NCBI RefSeq assembly: GCF_018221465.1
Contig: NZ_JAAIKR010000006.1
Location: 124,001-188,000 of the forward strand
Direction of reading: 5' to 3'
Length of the DNA: 64,000 nt
From: Shewanella intestini
GTDB lineage: Bacteria > Pseudomonadota > Gammaproteobacteria > Enterobacterales > Shewanellaceae
A model generated the notes under the pieces. That model worked only from the letters and a program-made list of their open reading frames with translations, was not told the DNA's origin and made no database searches. Both the position numbers and the translations under genes were made by a program. This document shows, piece by piece, positions 8,454-19,031 of this stretch (positions are counted from its first letter, which is position 1; every line of letters begins with the position of its first letter).

Positions 8454-11400
8454 CTAGGGTTGCATGTTAAGTAAACGTTTTCGGCGTGTTACACAACACA
8501 ATGTGAGTAACAGTAAACTTAACCCTATTGCGCCGCCGCTATCATTACTTTCTTGTGGTTCTGGCGCGTCTTCATCTTCAGGTGTTGGCTCATCGTTACT
8601 GCTGTTATTGAGTACCAATACGCTAGTGGTAACGGTGTAACTTAGCTCACCATCTGATACGGTTAAAGCCAGTTCAATGGTTTCATCCACATTCACTTGT
8701 GGCAATGTAAGCGTGAGCTGCGGGTTGCTGGTATTGTCTAATGTGGCTTGCGGGCCAGATAATTGCTGCCATGCATAACTTAACGTGTCGCCATTATCAT
8801 CAACCGCATAAGCGTTAATGGTTATCGTGCTTGTTTCTAACACGCTATCGTGACTGTCGATATAAGCAATGGGGGCAATGTTGTCTGCTAGTGCGCTTGA
8901 CGGTGTCGCCAGTGCCCCAAGTACTTCTATTGAACCATTCACTTGGCCGTCGGCATCATTAATACCGCCATCTTCAATGATTAACTTAATGCATTGATTG
9001 CCTTCTATTAATCCAACATTATCACCGCTGTCGAAGATAGCATCACTGACATGTGGACAATTGCCATTTTCATCACTTAACGCTGAGTACAAGCCGTTGT
9101 TGCTGTCGGTAATGAAGCTATACCAACCTAAAGTGGTGCTGTAATGGCGGTATAGAGTGTTCGCTGGCAAGCTGTCATTGACAGCTAAAGGGATCACTAT
9201 GGCAATACTACTGCCATAATCGGGCAAGTCATTGACTTTAAAGTTATAAACTGGGGTGATATGTTGATAGTACTCATCAACATTGCTTTGCGCTTGTGCG
9301 GGCAATAACATCGCCAGCGATTCAAGCGATAAACTGGCGACATTGGCGGTGCTAGCTAAGCGCGATACCCACTGGCCTAATACCATTGATAAACCATATT
9401 GAGTATGCGCAGGTGCGGCAGTTTCGATGGTTGGTATTTGACTGGTGTTATTGTCGTTATCTAAGTAATCAGCAATGCCATCACCGTCGGTATCGGCGTA
9501 ACCTTCTTCACTGTCAACAATGCCGTCGTTATCGGAATCGGTATCGCTTGGCAGTGCAGGTAAGTTAGCAAACACTAATGACTTGCTCGCATTAGCGCTA
9601 AATGCATCTACGGTATTATTTTCAGTGACCGTTAGCGCAATGTTATATACCCCAGCTTGCAGCTGGCTTGGGTCTATTTCAAAACTCAAAGGGTCATTGT
9701 CTAGCGCTTGATCAACTAAGTCTGTTAGTGACGACCAGATAACATCATGGCTGTCTGCTTGGTTACGATCATCAATTACTGCGTTGATTGTCACCGGGCC
9801 TGCGTTGATATTTACCACACTGACTTGTTGATTGTTTTGTCGGGTGAGCAGTGATACACGCGGCGCGATGTTTTCTGTTACCAACATTAATTGTGTACTG
9901 CTGTTGCTGCCAATAAAGGCGTTTGTGCTGCTATCTAATTGCAGTTGCAATGTGTCAGTTACCGTCACATCATTGGGGATCGTCACCGCAAGTTGCCCAC
10001 GTTGACCTTGCTCTATGACGCCGTCGAACTGTTGGTTTACTAACCCATTGATTAACAAGCTGTAAGCTATTTGCAGCGGATAATTGGGTGCGTTACCAGC
10101 TAAGAAAGCATTCACTTGATAGCTGCCTCCCGCTTCAACCTGCAAGCGAGATGTTAGCGACAGTTGCGGCGCAATATTTACCGTTAGGCTAGCCATTGCG
10201 ACATTACCAGCGACATCAATTGCTTGAATGTCGATGAGATGTTGACCTGATTGAAGGCGTGATGTGCCGACAACGCTGGCGTTAATCTCACCGTCAACGA
10301 GATCGAGTGCAATCACATTAAGGGCGTTATCAATGTCAGTAAAGTGGCCTTGTGCATTTAGCGTCATATCCATTAACGTATCAAAATGTGGCGCAGTGGT
10401 ATCAGTAATGGTGATCACTTGCTGGGCGTTCGCACTGTTGCCTGACACATCTGTCGCGGTCCAATTAATGATGTGCTCGCCTACTGCAAATGCAAAGTCA
10501 TTGATGTCGGCAACGAGACTCGGGGCTGCATCGTTATCGTCAGTGACTGTTGGCAGCACAATTTGCACCGCTGTTAATTGTGCGGTGGCCTCAAGCGTTA
10601 TTGGGGCAATATTACTAAATACAGGCGCTTGAGTGTCAGACTCGCCGGGTGTGAGGGGATTCGGGTCGTTGGCATCAATCACACCGTCGCCATCATCGTC
10701 ATTATCGGCATTATTACCAATACCATCATTGTCGGTATCGACCGTTTCAGTTGGATCGGTCGGGAAAGCATCCGCGTTATCGCCCACACCATCGTTATCA
10801 CTATCAACGGTTTCTGTTGGATCGGTAGGGAAGGCATCCGCGTTATCGCCCACACCATCATTGTCGGTATCAACCGTTTCTGTAGGATCGGTTGGGAAGG
10901 CATCCGCGTTATCACCTACACCATCGTTATCACTATCTACGGTTTCTGTAGGATCAGTTGGGAAAGCATCCGCGTTATCACCCACGCCGTCGTTATCACT
11001 ATCTGCAGTTTCTGTAGGGTCGGTTGGGAAAGCATCCGCGTTATTACCCACACCGTCATTGTCTGTATCGACTGTTTCAGTTGGATCAGTTGGGAAGGCA
11101 TCAGCGTTATCACCGATACCATCATTATCTGAATCTAACGTTTCAGTTGGGTCTAGAGGGAAGGCATCGCTGATGTCTTCAACGCCATCAGCATCATCAT
11201 CGAGATCATTGGCGTTGGTTAATCCATCTCCGTCTAGGTCAAAGTCATTAAGCATCTTGACTAGGTGAATGCCAAAACCATTCCAGTCAGAACCGGCGAT
11301 TAACAAGTTGCCATCATCTTGAAGGATTAATTTGGTAGGGTCATATTCTTGAACATCTAGCTTTACATAACCTAAGGTATTGAACTGGCTGTCTAATTCA

Positions 11401-14400
11401 CCATTTTCAGTAAAGCGAACAACATGGGCGTAATCAGCCGTTACACCGCTCAATACAAGTATACGGCCGTCACGTTGAATCTGAATATCTTGAACATTCC
11501 AGACGCTAACATCTTCGTCGAAATCGTTGGCCGAATAACCATTGTCTGCAAATGTGCTGTCAAGTTGGCCATCAACAATTTTCAGTACACTGAGTCGTTT
11601 AGCAACGTTTGATGTTGTACCCGCAGCGTAAACATTGCCTTCTGCATCTTTAGCTAATTTAATCGAACGAGCAAACATATCGCTATCAAGTGCGAGCTCG
11701 CCATCTGTACCAAAGCTAGTATCAATGTTGCCATCAACGTCAATTTTGCTCAGATAGAAAGTGCGATCTTGTTTCTGCATTGCTAACACTTGGCTATCAT
11801 CATCAAGCACTAACGCATCGATGAAATAGACGTAACTACCAAGTTCAGTAGCACCAACAGATAAACTACCCGCATCACCAAAGCTAGTATCAAAAGTACC
11901 GTCACTGCTGAGCTTATATGCGAAGTTTTGATAGGTGTACTTACCGTAAATGACTGTGCTGCCATCAGATAAAGTTGAGGCAACGTCTGTCCCACGAATA
12001 ATTAAACCGTCTTCATTATCGTAAACACCCGTCTCGTTAAAGCGAGTATCTAAAGCACCAGTAGCATCATACTGAGCGATAAATACTTGATTGTCTTTAT
12101 CACCTGCGACTTTAATGCCGCTTTCATTTGTTAGTGCTAGTGTAAAGTGAGTTGCTAGACCTTGATTTAATGCATAAAGAACGCCGCTTTCAGCAAAATC
12201 GTTGTTAATGGCACCTGAGTTATCCATATCAATGATCACACCGCTCTCTTCATCAAGGGTGTTGTGATATGACGTCCCCACCAAGTAAAGGCCATTATCG
12301 TGAGCAATGGCGTCAGTAATATAAATTTCTCTATCGCCATTATGCACATAAGCGGAAGCAATACCGTTTAAGCCATAAGTCGTGACTAAGTCACCGGCAT
12401 CATCGTTATCAGTATTGTTACCAACACCATCAGCATCGGTATCGTATTGTTCATTATGATCATTTGGGAAGACGTCTGCGTTGTCTCCTACGCCATCATT
12501 GTCAGAATCTAACCATTCGTTATTGTCGTAAGGGAAGGCATCTGATTGGTCACCATAGCCGTCGTTGTCTGAGTCAACACTTTCGTTTGCATCTTCAGGG
12601 AAGGCATCTTCAGTATCTGGCACACCGTCAAAATCATGATCGTAAGGATTCGCCATGGCGATGGCCGCGACAAGGTGATCTGTTACATCATCGTCACCTG
12701 CAAAAATCACGCTATGGTTGTCTAGCTTGGTTGCAAAATCGATGGAAATATCTTCGCTATAAACGGCTCTTGCATAACCTGCGCTATAAAAGCGTGTATC
12801 AAGTTGACCATCATTGGTTACCTGTACAAGTTGTGTACCATAATTATTGCCCCTGTAATTAAATTTACTGGCAATTAATAATGTGCCATTAGCTTGTTCA
12901 AATACGTTAAGCGCTTCAAAGCTTGATAACTCTTCAGTGAAGCTAAAGTAGCCATTAAGACCAAAACTGGTATCTATTTCACCTTCTGGCGTATACATAA
13001 CCAAATGAAGACCAGCTTCATTATTATGATTACCGTCGAATAGGATGATATAGCGGCCATCGGCTAACTGGATAACGTCGTTATAGCTTACCTCTGGGTT
13101 TAATAAACCATCTTCGCCAAAGTCAGTATTCAATTCACCTGATGGGCTAATTTCAATGAAACGTAAATTACTATTTATGGAAAAAGCAATCAGAATATTA
13201 CCATTGGCTTGTTCGAAAAAATGCCTAACGGATTCAACGTTATAATTGCCAGCATAGTTGAAGGTGAGCTTACCATTGATACCAAAAGTCTCATCTAAGA
13301 TGGCATCAGCGGTTAATTTTTCGATGTAAAACTTAGTGTTTGAACCGTCGCTCTGGCTACCAATGTAGAATTCACTTTGACTTGTTTGGTATACAATCGG
13401 GGCATGTCTTTTGCTGCCGGTTGCATAATAAAACCCAGGGTTAGCTTCAGTAGAGAAAACGCTAGTATCGAGCTGACCGTCAGAGGTGATAGCCGCGACG
13501 GTCGCATTGCTTGCGTAGTAGCTTACACCTGCTAAATAACCACCGTTACTGACCTTAATGATATTTTCTATGTAGGTGCCAATGTCATCTTCACTACCGG
13601 AATAAATACCATCATCACTAAAGCTGTTATCTAGCTCACTGGTGGCGTTAATTCGGCCAATTGCGCCATAATCGTCATCTAAGTATTCATCATAATAATA
13701 ACCTGTCAGTAAAAACTGATTACCGTCTTGAGCAATACCATGTAGTTCAAAGTCATCAGTTGAGCCATCATTTAAGTCATAGTAGCTCACTTCACCATGA
13801 TTAAAGTTTTCATCTAAGACGTTAACATAATCGTCTGCATCATTAAGTTCGGTACCTTGTTGTAATTCATCAATATTGATAATACCGTCCCCATCAAGAT
13901 CAGCGAAAGCGTCGCTGTCATCTAGAGGATCTAATCCATAAAGAAGCTCATCGCTATCAGAAATGCCGTCGCCATCATCATCAAGGTCGCTGTTGTTACC
14001 AACACCATCAGCATCGGTATCGTATTGTTCATTACGATCATTAGGGAAGGCGTCTGCGTTATCACCCACGCCATCGTTATCAGAATCGAGGTATTCAGAC
14101 GCATCGTTATCAAATGCATCTTCAAATGCCCAGTAACCATCGGCATCGGCATCACGGTATAAGTTGCCATTTAATAATAATGCTGGGTATTGCTCTGACG
14201 TGCCGAAATTCCAGTTGGCTAAAGACCAGTCATTTGTATAAGCGGTGCTGTTACAATTAACATCAGCGGGGGTTGTCGGGCATTTAAGGTCTTCAGATGT
14301 ATAACCTGCGCCTGCACTGTTGAATGTGCTCAATATGCCTGTTGCTTCGGTATCCCAAAGGGCATACACAACAGATAATGTATTTGATGCGCTGTAACCT

Positions 14401-16925
14401 AAAAGGCCACCTGTATCAGTATTTTGATCATCATTGGTGTTAATCGCACCATATGCCAAGACACGTTCAAATGTTGAATCTGCATTTAAGTCACCTGCGA
14501 TACCACCAATAATCGAGTCACCTAACAGTGAAACATCAGCGTATGAGTCAACCACCTCTGTCTCGCCATCAATATCACCAATTAAACCACCTAGAATCTT
14601 GGGTGCAGTAATGCTGCCTTGGGCAAACACTCGGGTTAACACGCTTGTGCCTTCAACTTTACCGATAAGACCGCCTGCGACTTCAATATCGGTCTCAATG
14701 CCAGCTTCATCAATCAGGGTAATTTCTACAATCGCGTAACTATCGTTAATCGTGACACTTTCAGCATCACCAATTAAGCCGCCTGCAGACGTCACGGCCT
14801 GAATATCGCCTTCAAAACTCACGTTATCTAATGTGTTAGTCCCTGATAATTGACCAAATAAACCACCGGTATCAGAACCTGCATCACCAGTAATAGAAAT
14901 CGAGGTGATATTACCTTGTGCATGAACTTGATCTGCATCTAAGTTATAAAGTCGACCGGCAACGAAACCGCTGTCATCATTACCAAGGATGGTACCTTGC
15001 ACGTTAATATTGCTCAGCACCGCTGAATCAGCGCTGCTGTTTCTCGCAATTAAGAGTGCTGAGTTATTCAAGCCTGTGACGTAAGTTAAATCACCGTCAA
15101 TATTAATATTTGTGACACTAACTGTAGCGACATAACCCAATAGCGCTTGATAGTCTTCATCTGGGCGATTGATAAATAGGTTATAAATGGTGAAACCATT
15201 ACCGTTAAAGTTGGCGGCAAAGCGGTCATCGGAAGTCCCAATAGGCTGCCAACCTTCACCTGCGTTGTAGTAACTTTCATCTGACAGTTCGCCGTCAGAA
15301 TCAGTATCGAAGTCTAAATCGGTTGTTAGTTCGTAACCCATACAGCCTGTGCCGTCAGTTAAACCGGCACAACCTGCGGTAACACCACTTAAACTATTAC
15401 CGGCTAAGTCATCACGCATCGCGTGTAATTGGGCCAACGTTGAGATTTCAATAAGTCCATCATCGTCAAGATCAACATCGTGTGCAGCAGTTGAGCCTGT
15501 CGCATCAAATGGGTACAGATCTGACTCATTGGCCACATTGTCACCATCAATATCAGGATCTGAATTATCACCAATTAAATCGCCGTCAGTATCTGACCAT
15601 TCTGTTGGATCATTAGGAAAAGCATCAGCATTGTCACCGACATTATCGTTATCAGTATCTGACCATTCTGTGGCGTCATCAGGGAAAGCGTCTAATGAAT
15701 CTGGCACGCCATCATTATCTCTATCGTGAAAAGCCACACCGTTGATAATAGGTGAAGGGTACTGACTAGATGTACCAAAATCCCAATAGGCTTCATCCCA
15801 ATTGGCATAGATACCAACGTTAGCAACCGGAGTTTGTAATTCAGTTGTGGTATAGCCAGTACCCGAGCCACTTGTCGCGTTGCCACTGGTTTGGGTATCC
15901 CAGAAAGAATTTGTTACTGTGCCAAGTGCAGAGCCTGTTAGCCCGCCTTTATTAAATGCCTGCTTAGCAGAGCCTGTTGAGAAGCTATTTGTAATGGTTG
16001 ACGATGAAGAAGCAACGCTGCCAATTAAGCCGCCCACTGCATTATTCGCCTCGGCTTTAGCATGAGAGGCGACATTAGTGACATCTGCACTTGAAAGGTT
16101 ACCAATAAAACCGCCGCCGACAGTGCCAGAGGTAATGACAGAGCCATTGACTAGACAGTTTTCAACGCTACCATTTACGAGCTCTCCTGCAAATGCACCG
16201 GCATCACCTTGGCCTGTTACATCAACCGTGGCTAAACATTGCTTAACCGTTGCTTGATTCACACGAGCGGCAATACCGCCGGCATAAGCCCCAGATTGAT
16301 TGCTTTGTACTGTTCCGGTAAACGAGATATTGGTCATGACACTGGGGTTACTACCATAGATGTAACCAACTAGGCCGGCTACGTAATAGCTGCTAGCAGT
16401 TACCTGACCATTAACATGAAGGTTTTCAATCGTGGTATTTTCAGCATGACCGAATAAGCCAAGGCTGTCGTCATCGCCAGTTAAAGACGTATTGTTGATG
16501 TACAGGTTTGCAATTGTGAAATGATTACCGTCAAACGTACCAGTAAAAGGTGCAGCGAGGGTGCCAATAGGTGCCCAACCTTCACCCGTATTGTAGGTGT
16601 CGTTCTTAACACCATCATTATTTTTATCAAAATCTAAGTGAGTGGTTAACTCATAACCAAAACAAGCAATGATGTCGTCGTTATTACCACAACCTGTTGT
16701 GTTCTCACTAATACCGTTGTCATAAGCGGTGCCCGCTAAGTTATTACGGATATGGTTGAATTGCTCAAGGCTATTGATTTCGATTAAACCATCGCCATCA
16801 ATATCGACATCAAGTGTGTCTATAACATCGTCATTATCAGTATCCACGCCATTAGCTTGTACCGGTAAAGCTAAGCCAATGACCCCAACGACTGCGGTTA
16901 AACTCAGGAGTAATGTAAACTGCAT
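8454..16925 (-). CDS. Giant exported GLUG/TSP3/delta-60 repeat protein with GlyGly-CTERM anchor
   Basis: About 2,823 residues. The ATG at 16925 gives a clean signal peptide (MQFTLLLSLTAVVGVIGLALPVQA); GTG and TTG codons just upstream are alternatives. Order: acidic Ca-type repeats, GLUG blocks (GGLIG, NSFWDTQTSG), a TSP3 linker, a second GLUG region, more TSP3, two series of delta-60-type repeats (FDTSFGDAG, LDTRFNETG), a near-identical TSP3 array, HYR-like domains (SDTQAPVFSNI, ITDTTAPHFD), further Ig-like domains, and a C-terminal GlyGly-CTERM tail (SGGAIGLSLLLL then CCVTRRKR). In this family the tail is processed by rhombosortase and the protein goes to the type II secretion route. It is probably a Ca-binding surface or adhesion protein; the ligand is unknown. 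Confidence 0.88.
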   Translation of the reverse strand: MQFTLLLSLTAVVGVIGLALPVQANGVDTDNDDVIDTLDVDIDGDGLIEINSLEQFNHIRNNLAGTAYDNGISENTTGCGNNDDIIACFGYELTTHLDFDKNNDGVKNDTYNTGEGWAPIGTLAAPFTGTFDGNHFTIANLYINNTSLTGDDDSLGLFGHAENTTIENLHVNGQVTASSYYVAGLVGYIYGSNPSVMTNISFTGTVQSNQSGAYAGGIAARVNQATVKQCLATVDVTGQGDAGAFAGELVNGSVENCLVNGSVITSGTVGGGFIGNLSSADVTNVASHAKAEANNAVGGLIGSVASSSSTITNSFSTGSAKQAFNKGGLTGSALGTVTNSFWDTQTSGNATSGSGTGYTTTELQTPVANVGIYANWDEAYWDFGTSSQYPSPIINGVAFHDRDNDGVPDSLDAFPDDATEWSDTDNDNVGDNADAFPNDPTEWSDTDGDLIGDNSDPDIDGDNVANESDLYPFDATGSTAAHDVDLDDDGLIEISTLAQLHAMRDDLAGNSLSGVTAGCAGLTDGTGCMGYELTTDLDFDTDSDGELSDESYYNAGEGWQPIGTSDDRFAANFNGNGFTIYNLFINRPDEDYQALLGYVATVSVTNINIDGDLTYVTGLNNSALLIARNSSADSAVLSNINVQGTILGNDDSGFVAGRLYNLDADQVHAQGNITSISITGDAGSDTGGLFGQLSGTNTLDNVSFEGDIQAVTSAGGLIGDAESVTINDSYAIVEITLIDEAGIETDIEVAGGLIGKVEGTSVLTRVFAQGSITAPKILGGLIGDIDGETEVVDSYADVSLLGDSIIGGIAGDLNADSTFERVLAYGAINTNDDQNTDTGGLLGYSASNTLSVVYALWDTEATGILSTFNSAGAGYTSEDLKCPTTPADVNCNSTAYTNDWSLANWNFGTSEQYPALLLNGNLYRDADADGYWAFEDAFDNDASEYLDSDNDGVGDNADAFPNDRNEQYDTDADGVGNNSDLDDDGDGISDSDELLYGLDPLDDSDAFADLDGDGIINIDELQQGTELNDADDYVNVLDENFNHGEVSYYDLNDGSTDDFELHGIAQDGNQFLLTGYYYDEYLDDDYGAIGRINATSELDNSFSDDGIYSGSEDDIGTYIENIIKVSNGGYLAGVSYYASNATVAAITSDGQLDTSVFSTEANPGFYYATGSKRHAPIVYQTSQSEFYIGSQSDGSNTKFYIEKLTADAILDETFGINGKLTFNYAGNYNVESVRHFFEQANGNILIAFSINSNLRFIEISPSGELNTDFGEDGLLNPEVSYNDVIQLADGRYIILFDGNHNNEAGLHLVMYTPEGEIDTSFGLNGYFSFTEELSSFEALNVFEQANGTLLIASKFNYRGNNYGTQLVQVTNDGQLDTRFYSAGYARAVYSEDISIDFATKLDNHSVIFAGDDDVTDHLVAAIAMANPYDHDFDGVPDTEDAFPEDANESVDSDNDGYGDQSDAFPYDNNEWLDSDNDGVGDNADVFPNDHNEQYDTDADGVGNNTDNDDAGDLVTTYGLNGIASAYVHNGDREIYITDAIAHDNGLYLVGTSYHNTLDEESGVIIDMDNSGAINNDFAESGVLYALNQGLATHFTLALTNESGIKVAGDKDNQVFIAQYDATGALDTRFNETGVYDNEDGLIIRGTDVASTLSDGSTVIYGKYTYQNFAYKLSSDGTFDTSFGDAGSLSVGATELGSYVYFIDALVLDDDSQVLAMQKQDRTFYLSKIDVDGNIDTSFGTDGELALDSDMFARSIKLAKDAEGNVYAAGTTSNVAKRLSVLKIVDGQLDSTFADNGYSANDFDEDVSVWNVQDIQIQRDGRILVLSGVTADYAHVVRFTENGELDSQFNTLGYVKLDVQEYDPTKLILQDDGNLLIAGSDWNGFGIHLVKMLNDFDLDGDGLTNANDLDDDADGVEDISDAFPLDPTETLDSDNDGIGDNADAFPTDPTETVDTDNDGVGNNADAFPTDPTETADSDNDGVGDNADAFPTDPTETVDSDNDGVGDNADAFPTDPTETVDTDNDGVGDNADAFPTDPTETVDSDNDGVGDNADAFPTDPTETVDTDNDGIGNNADNDDDGDGVIDANDPNPLTPGESDTQAPVFSNIAPITLEATAQLTAVQIVLPTVTDDNDAAPSLVADINDFAFAVGEHIINWTATDVSGNSANAQQVITITDTTAPHFDTLMDMTLNAQGHFTDIDNALNVIALDLVDGEINASVVGTSRLQSGQHLIDIQAIDVAGNVAMASLTVNIAPQLSLTSRLQVEAGGSYQVNAFLAGNAPNYPLQIAYSLLINGLVNQQFDGVIEQGQRGQLAVTIPNDVTVTDTLQLQLDSSTNAFIGSNSSTQLMLVTENIAPRVSLLTRQNNQQVSVVNINAGPVTINAVIDDRNQADSHDVIWSSLTDLVDQALDNDPLSFEIDPSQLQAGVYNIALTVTENNTVDAFSANASKSLVFANLPALPSDTDSDNDGIVDSEEGYADTDGDGIADYLDNDNNTSQIPTIETAAPAHTQYGLSMVLGQWVSRLASTANVASLSLESLAMLLPAQAQSNVDEYYQHITPVYNFKVNDLPDYGSSIAIVIPLAVNDSLPANTLYRHYSTTLGWYSFITDSNNGLYSALSDENGNCPHVSDAIFDSGDNVGLIEGNQCIKLIIEDGGINDADGQVNGSIEVLGALATPSSALADNIAPIAYIDSHDSVLETSTITINAYAVDDNGDTLSYAWQQLSGPQATLDNTSNPQLTLTLPQVNVDETIELALTVSDGELSYTVTTSVLVLNNSSNDEPTPEDEDAPEPQESNDSGGAIGLSLLLLTLCCVTRRKRLLNMQP
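10720..11160 (-). repeat. Near-identical 66-bp TSP3 repeat array
   Basis: Within the giant gene the 22-residue unit DSDNDGVGDNADAFPTDPTE plus TV repeats about six to seven times, with only V/I, S/T and D/N exchanges. DNA similarity is high (CATCCGCGTTATC recurs in each unit). Thrombospondin type 3 repeats bind Ca2+ through their Asp/Asn positions. Diverged copies (DAFPNDPTEW, DAFPDDATEW) occur elsewhere in the protein, so this block looks recently amplified. Confidence 0.9.
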
Positions 16926-17155
16926 AGTAGGCACCAACGTTATAATTATTTTGGAAAAATGTTAAGTTAAGTGGATGTTAGTTAACAAATAAGGAGGAAA
17001 TAAGGACGTTTGATTTTTTCTGCCAAGTTAACTCATTGAACAAAAAAGATATTGAGAAAAAGATATTGAGGAAAAAGCTAAACAATGGCGTTGTGACGAC
17101 ACACTTTCATTCATCGCACAGACTAAATTGGCTCGATAAGTGAAAATTATTCCAA

Positions 17156-17186
17156 AAAAAAAAGGAGCATAAATGCTCCTTTTTTG
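17156..17186. terminator. Bidirectional terminator after the NCS2 permease
   Basis: GGAGCAT (17164-17170) pairs with ATGCTCC (17173-17179) over a two-base loop. An A tract lies on the left and a T tract on the right, so it can work in both directions. It follows the permease stop codon on the minus strand. Confidence 0.85.
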
Positions 17187-17223
17187 CGACTAACTTGCCT
17201 GGTGTATTAGGGGGATGCTTGGC

Positions 17224-18576
17224 TTAAATTGCCCAGCCACCTAAATAAAATACTGCTAAACCGATGGTAATTAACACCACACCTAATTTCAGTTTACGCC
17301 ACTCACCACTGATGATTCGACCAATCACTAAGGTGCTAAAGCCCAGCATAATACCGGTGACAATGTTGCTGCTTAGTACAATAAACACGGCACAGGTTAA
17401 GCCTGACATGGCATCAATGCTGTCTTCAAAATCGAGTTTGGTGACGTTGCTTAGCATTAACAGACCCACATACATTAATGCTGGTGCGGTTGCATAAGAA
17501 GGCACTAAGAAACTTAATGGCGCAAGGAACATCATTAATACAAATAACAAACCGACTAATGTAGTTGATAAACCGGTTTTAGCGCCTGCTGCAGTGCCTG
17601 CTGCTGATTCAATGTAAACCGCTGCTGGTGCGCCACCGGTTAAACCTGACACCATGCTGGTAACAGAATCTGATGTTAATGCTTTGCCGCCATCAATGAT
17701 ATTACCTTTGTCATCAAGCAATTCTGCTTGACCTGCAACGGCGCGAATGGTGCCTGTTGCATCAAAGATTGCTGTCATGACCAATGCCAATACAATTGGT
17801 ATAACTACTGGGTTTAGTGCCCCCATGATATCTAATTGGCCGATAAGTGATGCATCTGAGGTAAAGTTAGGTAGTGCGAAGAAGCCTTGGAAGGTGACGT
17901 CAGGGTCAAATGCCAGTCCAAAAACAGACAGCGCAATAATCACGAGTAAGATACCACCTGGCGTGCGACGACGTTCAAGACCAAAGATAGCCGCTAAACC
18001 AATAATGGTTGCGAGTACGGGTAAACTGGTAATGTCGCCGAGTTTAATCGGTAAGCCAGCGTCGTTTGATACAATTAATTTAACGCTATTTGCGGCAATT
18101 AATAATAAAAATAGACCAATACCAATACCGGTACCGTGAGCAATCCCTTTTGGAAGGTTACTTAGCACCCATTGGCGAATGCCGGTGACACTGACTAGGG
18201 TAAATAACACCCCCATTAAGAATATCGCACCTAGTGTCACAGGAATCGAGATCCCTTGGCCTAGCACCATACTAAATGCGGTAAATGCGGTGAGTGATAT
18301 TGCACAGCCAATTGCCATTGGCAAGTTGGCCCACAGCCCCATTAATAATGAGCCAAATGCCGCAATTAAACAGGTTGCAATAAAGGTAGCTTCATGGTCA
18401 AAACCTGCAGCGCTAAGCATATTAGGCACGACAATAACGGAATAAACCATGGCTAGAAAAGTGGTCAAGCCGCCAATAATTTCTTGTTTTATTGAGCTGC
18501 CACGTTGGGTAATGTTAAAAAAACTATCGAGAAATGATTGTTGATTAGCTGGTGTGTGAGTCTGATCAGACTTCAT
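17224..18576 (-). CDS. NCS2-family purine permease (AzgA-like)
   Basis: A 450-residue inner-membrane protein with about 12-14 hydrophobic segments. The N-terminal block ([20 protein letters not shown], then [20 protein letters not shown]) is typical of the AzgA branch, which takes up adenine, guanine or hypoxanthine by proton symport. [21 protein letters not shown] matches the conserved substrate-site helix region. It stands alone between a terminator and a long upstream region with inverted repeats. A Tsx-like outer-membrane nucleoside channel gene lies about 1 kb upstream, which fits nucleobase or nucleoside salvage. The exact substrate cannot be told from sequence. Confidence 0.88.
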   Translation of the reverse strand: MKSDQTHTPANQQSFLDSFFNITQRGSSIKQEIIGGLTTFLAMVYSVIVVPNMLSAAGFDHEATFIATCLIAAFGSLLMGLWANLPMAIGCAISLTAFTAFSMVLGQGISIPVTLGAIFLMGVLFTLVSVTGIRQWVLSNLPKGIAHGTGIGIGLFLLLIAANSVKLIVSNDAGLPIKLGDITSLPVLATIIGLAAIFGLERRRTPGGILLVIIALSVFGLAFDPDVTFQGFFALPNFTSDASLIGQLDIMGALNPVVIPIVLALVMTAIFDATGTIRAVAGQAELLDDKGNIIDGGKALTSDSVTSMVSGLTGGAPAAVYIESAAGTAAGAKTGLSTTLVGLLFVLMMFLAPLSFLVPSYATAPALMYVGLLMLSNVTKLDFEDSIDAMSGLTCAVFIVLSSNIVTGIMLGFSTLVIGRIISGEWRKLKLGVVLITIGLAVFYLGGWAI

Positions 18577-18610
18577 AGTGTTAACCTTTGATCTCTTGTG
18601 TATTAATCAA

Positions 18611-18704
18611 TCAACGCGGATTCGTTGACGTGTAAGCTATGGCAGGTAAAGCCCCAACAAGTGGGTGAGAGATCCACATCATGTTAAAAACACTCGTGAC
18701 CTGC
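18611..18704 (-). ncRNA. Candidate structured leader of the purine permease
   Basis: The region just upstream of the permease start has nested inverted repeats: an outer stem GCAGGT/ACCTGC (18642-18647 with 18699-18704) enclosing GTGG/CCAC (18661-18664 with 18674-18677) and a weaker CATG/CGTG pair, so it can be drawn as a three-way junction. A separate hairpin TCAACG/CGTTGA (18611-18628) follows on the minus strand. It does not match the classic purine riboswitch core. This is inference from hand-found pairing; the CATG/CGTG pair is weaker on the transcribed strand. Confidence 0.3.
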
Positions 18705-19031
18705 GAGCAATATGCCTGGAAAAATTTACTCATTCCAACATAGCTTTATCGGCGCATAGCTTAACTCAAATGGCTTTAGAATGATTAAAAACAATTGATA
18801 CTTTTGTGCTAGATCGATAAAAAATGTTGTTTTACATAAGTGGTTGCTGGATAAGTATTCTACCAGCAAGGCGTAATGTTGTTTTATGTTCAACATTCGT
18901 ATCAGTTTGGGAGGGGATTACAGCAGGCTTGATATTGTGCAGTAGTAAGCACCAACATCAATAAGTGACAATCTCGGATAAAGTGCTAGCTTGTCTGTAG
19001 CAAAAAAGCGAAAAGCAGATCATTTTAGTGG
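18705..19031. other. Upstream region of the permease, no gene
   Basis: An AT-rich stretch between the Gre-like gene and the permease leader. It should hold the permease promoter. I see no ORF or clear operator. Confidence 0.35.

Noticed and set aside
10578-11268. Long plus-strand ORFs (184 and 211 codons) opposite the TSP3 array
   Set aside because: They arise from the repeated codon pattern of the giant minus-strand gene; sequence is low-complexity and has no start signals.
18577-18720. Classic guanine/adenine riboswitch upstream of the NCS2 permease
   Set aside because: The conserved junction core expected for that class is not present on either strand, so only an undefined structured leader is reported.
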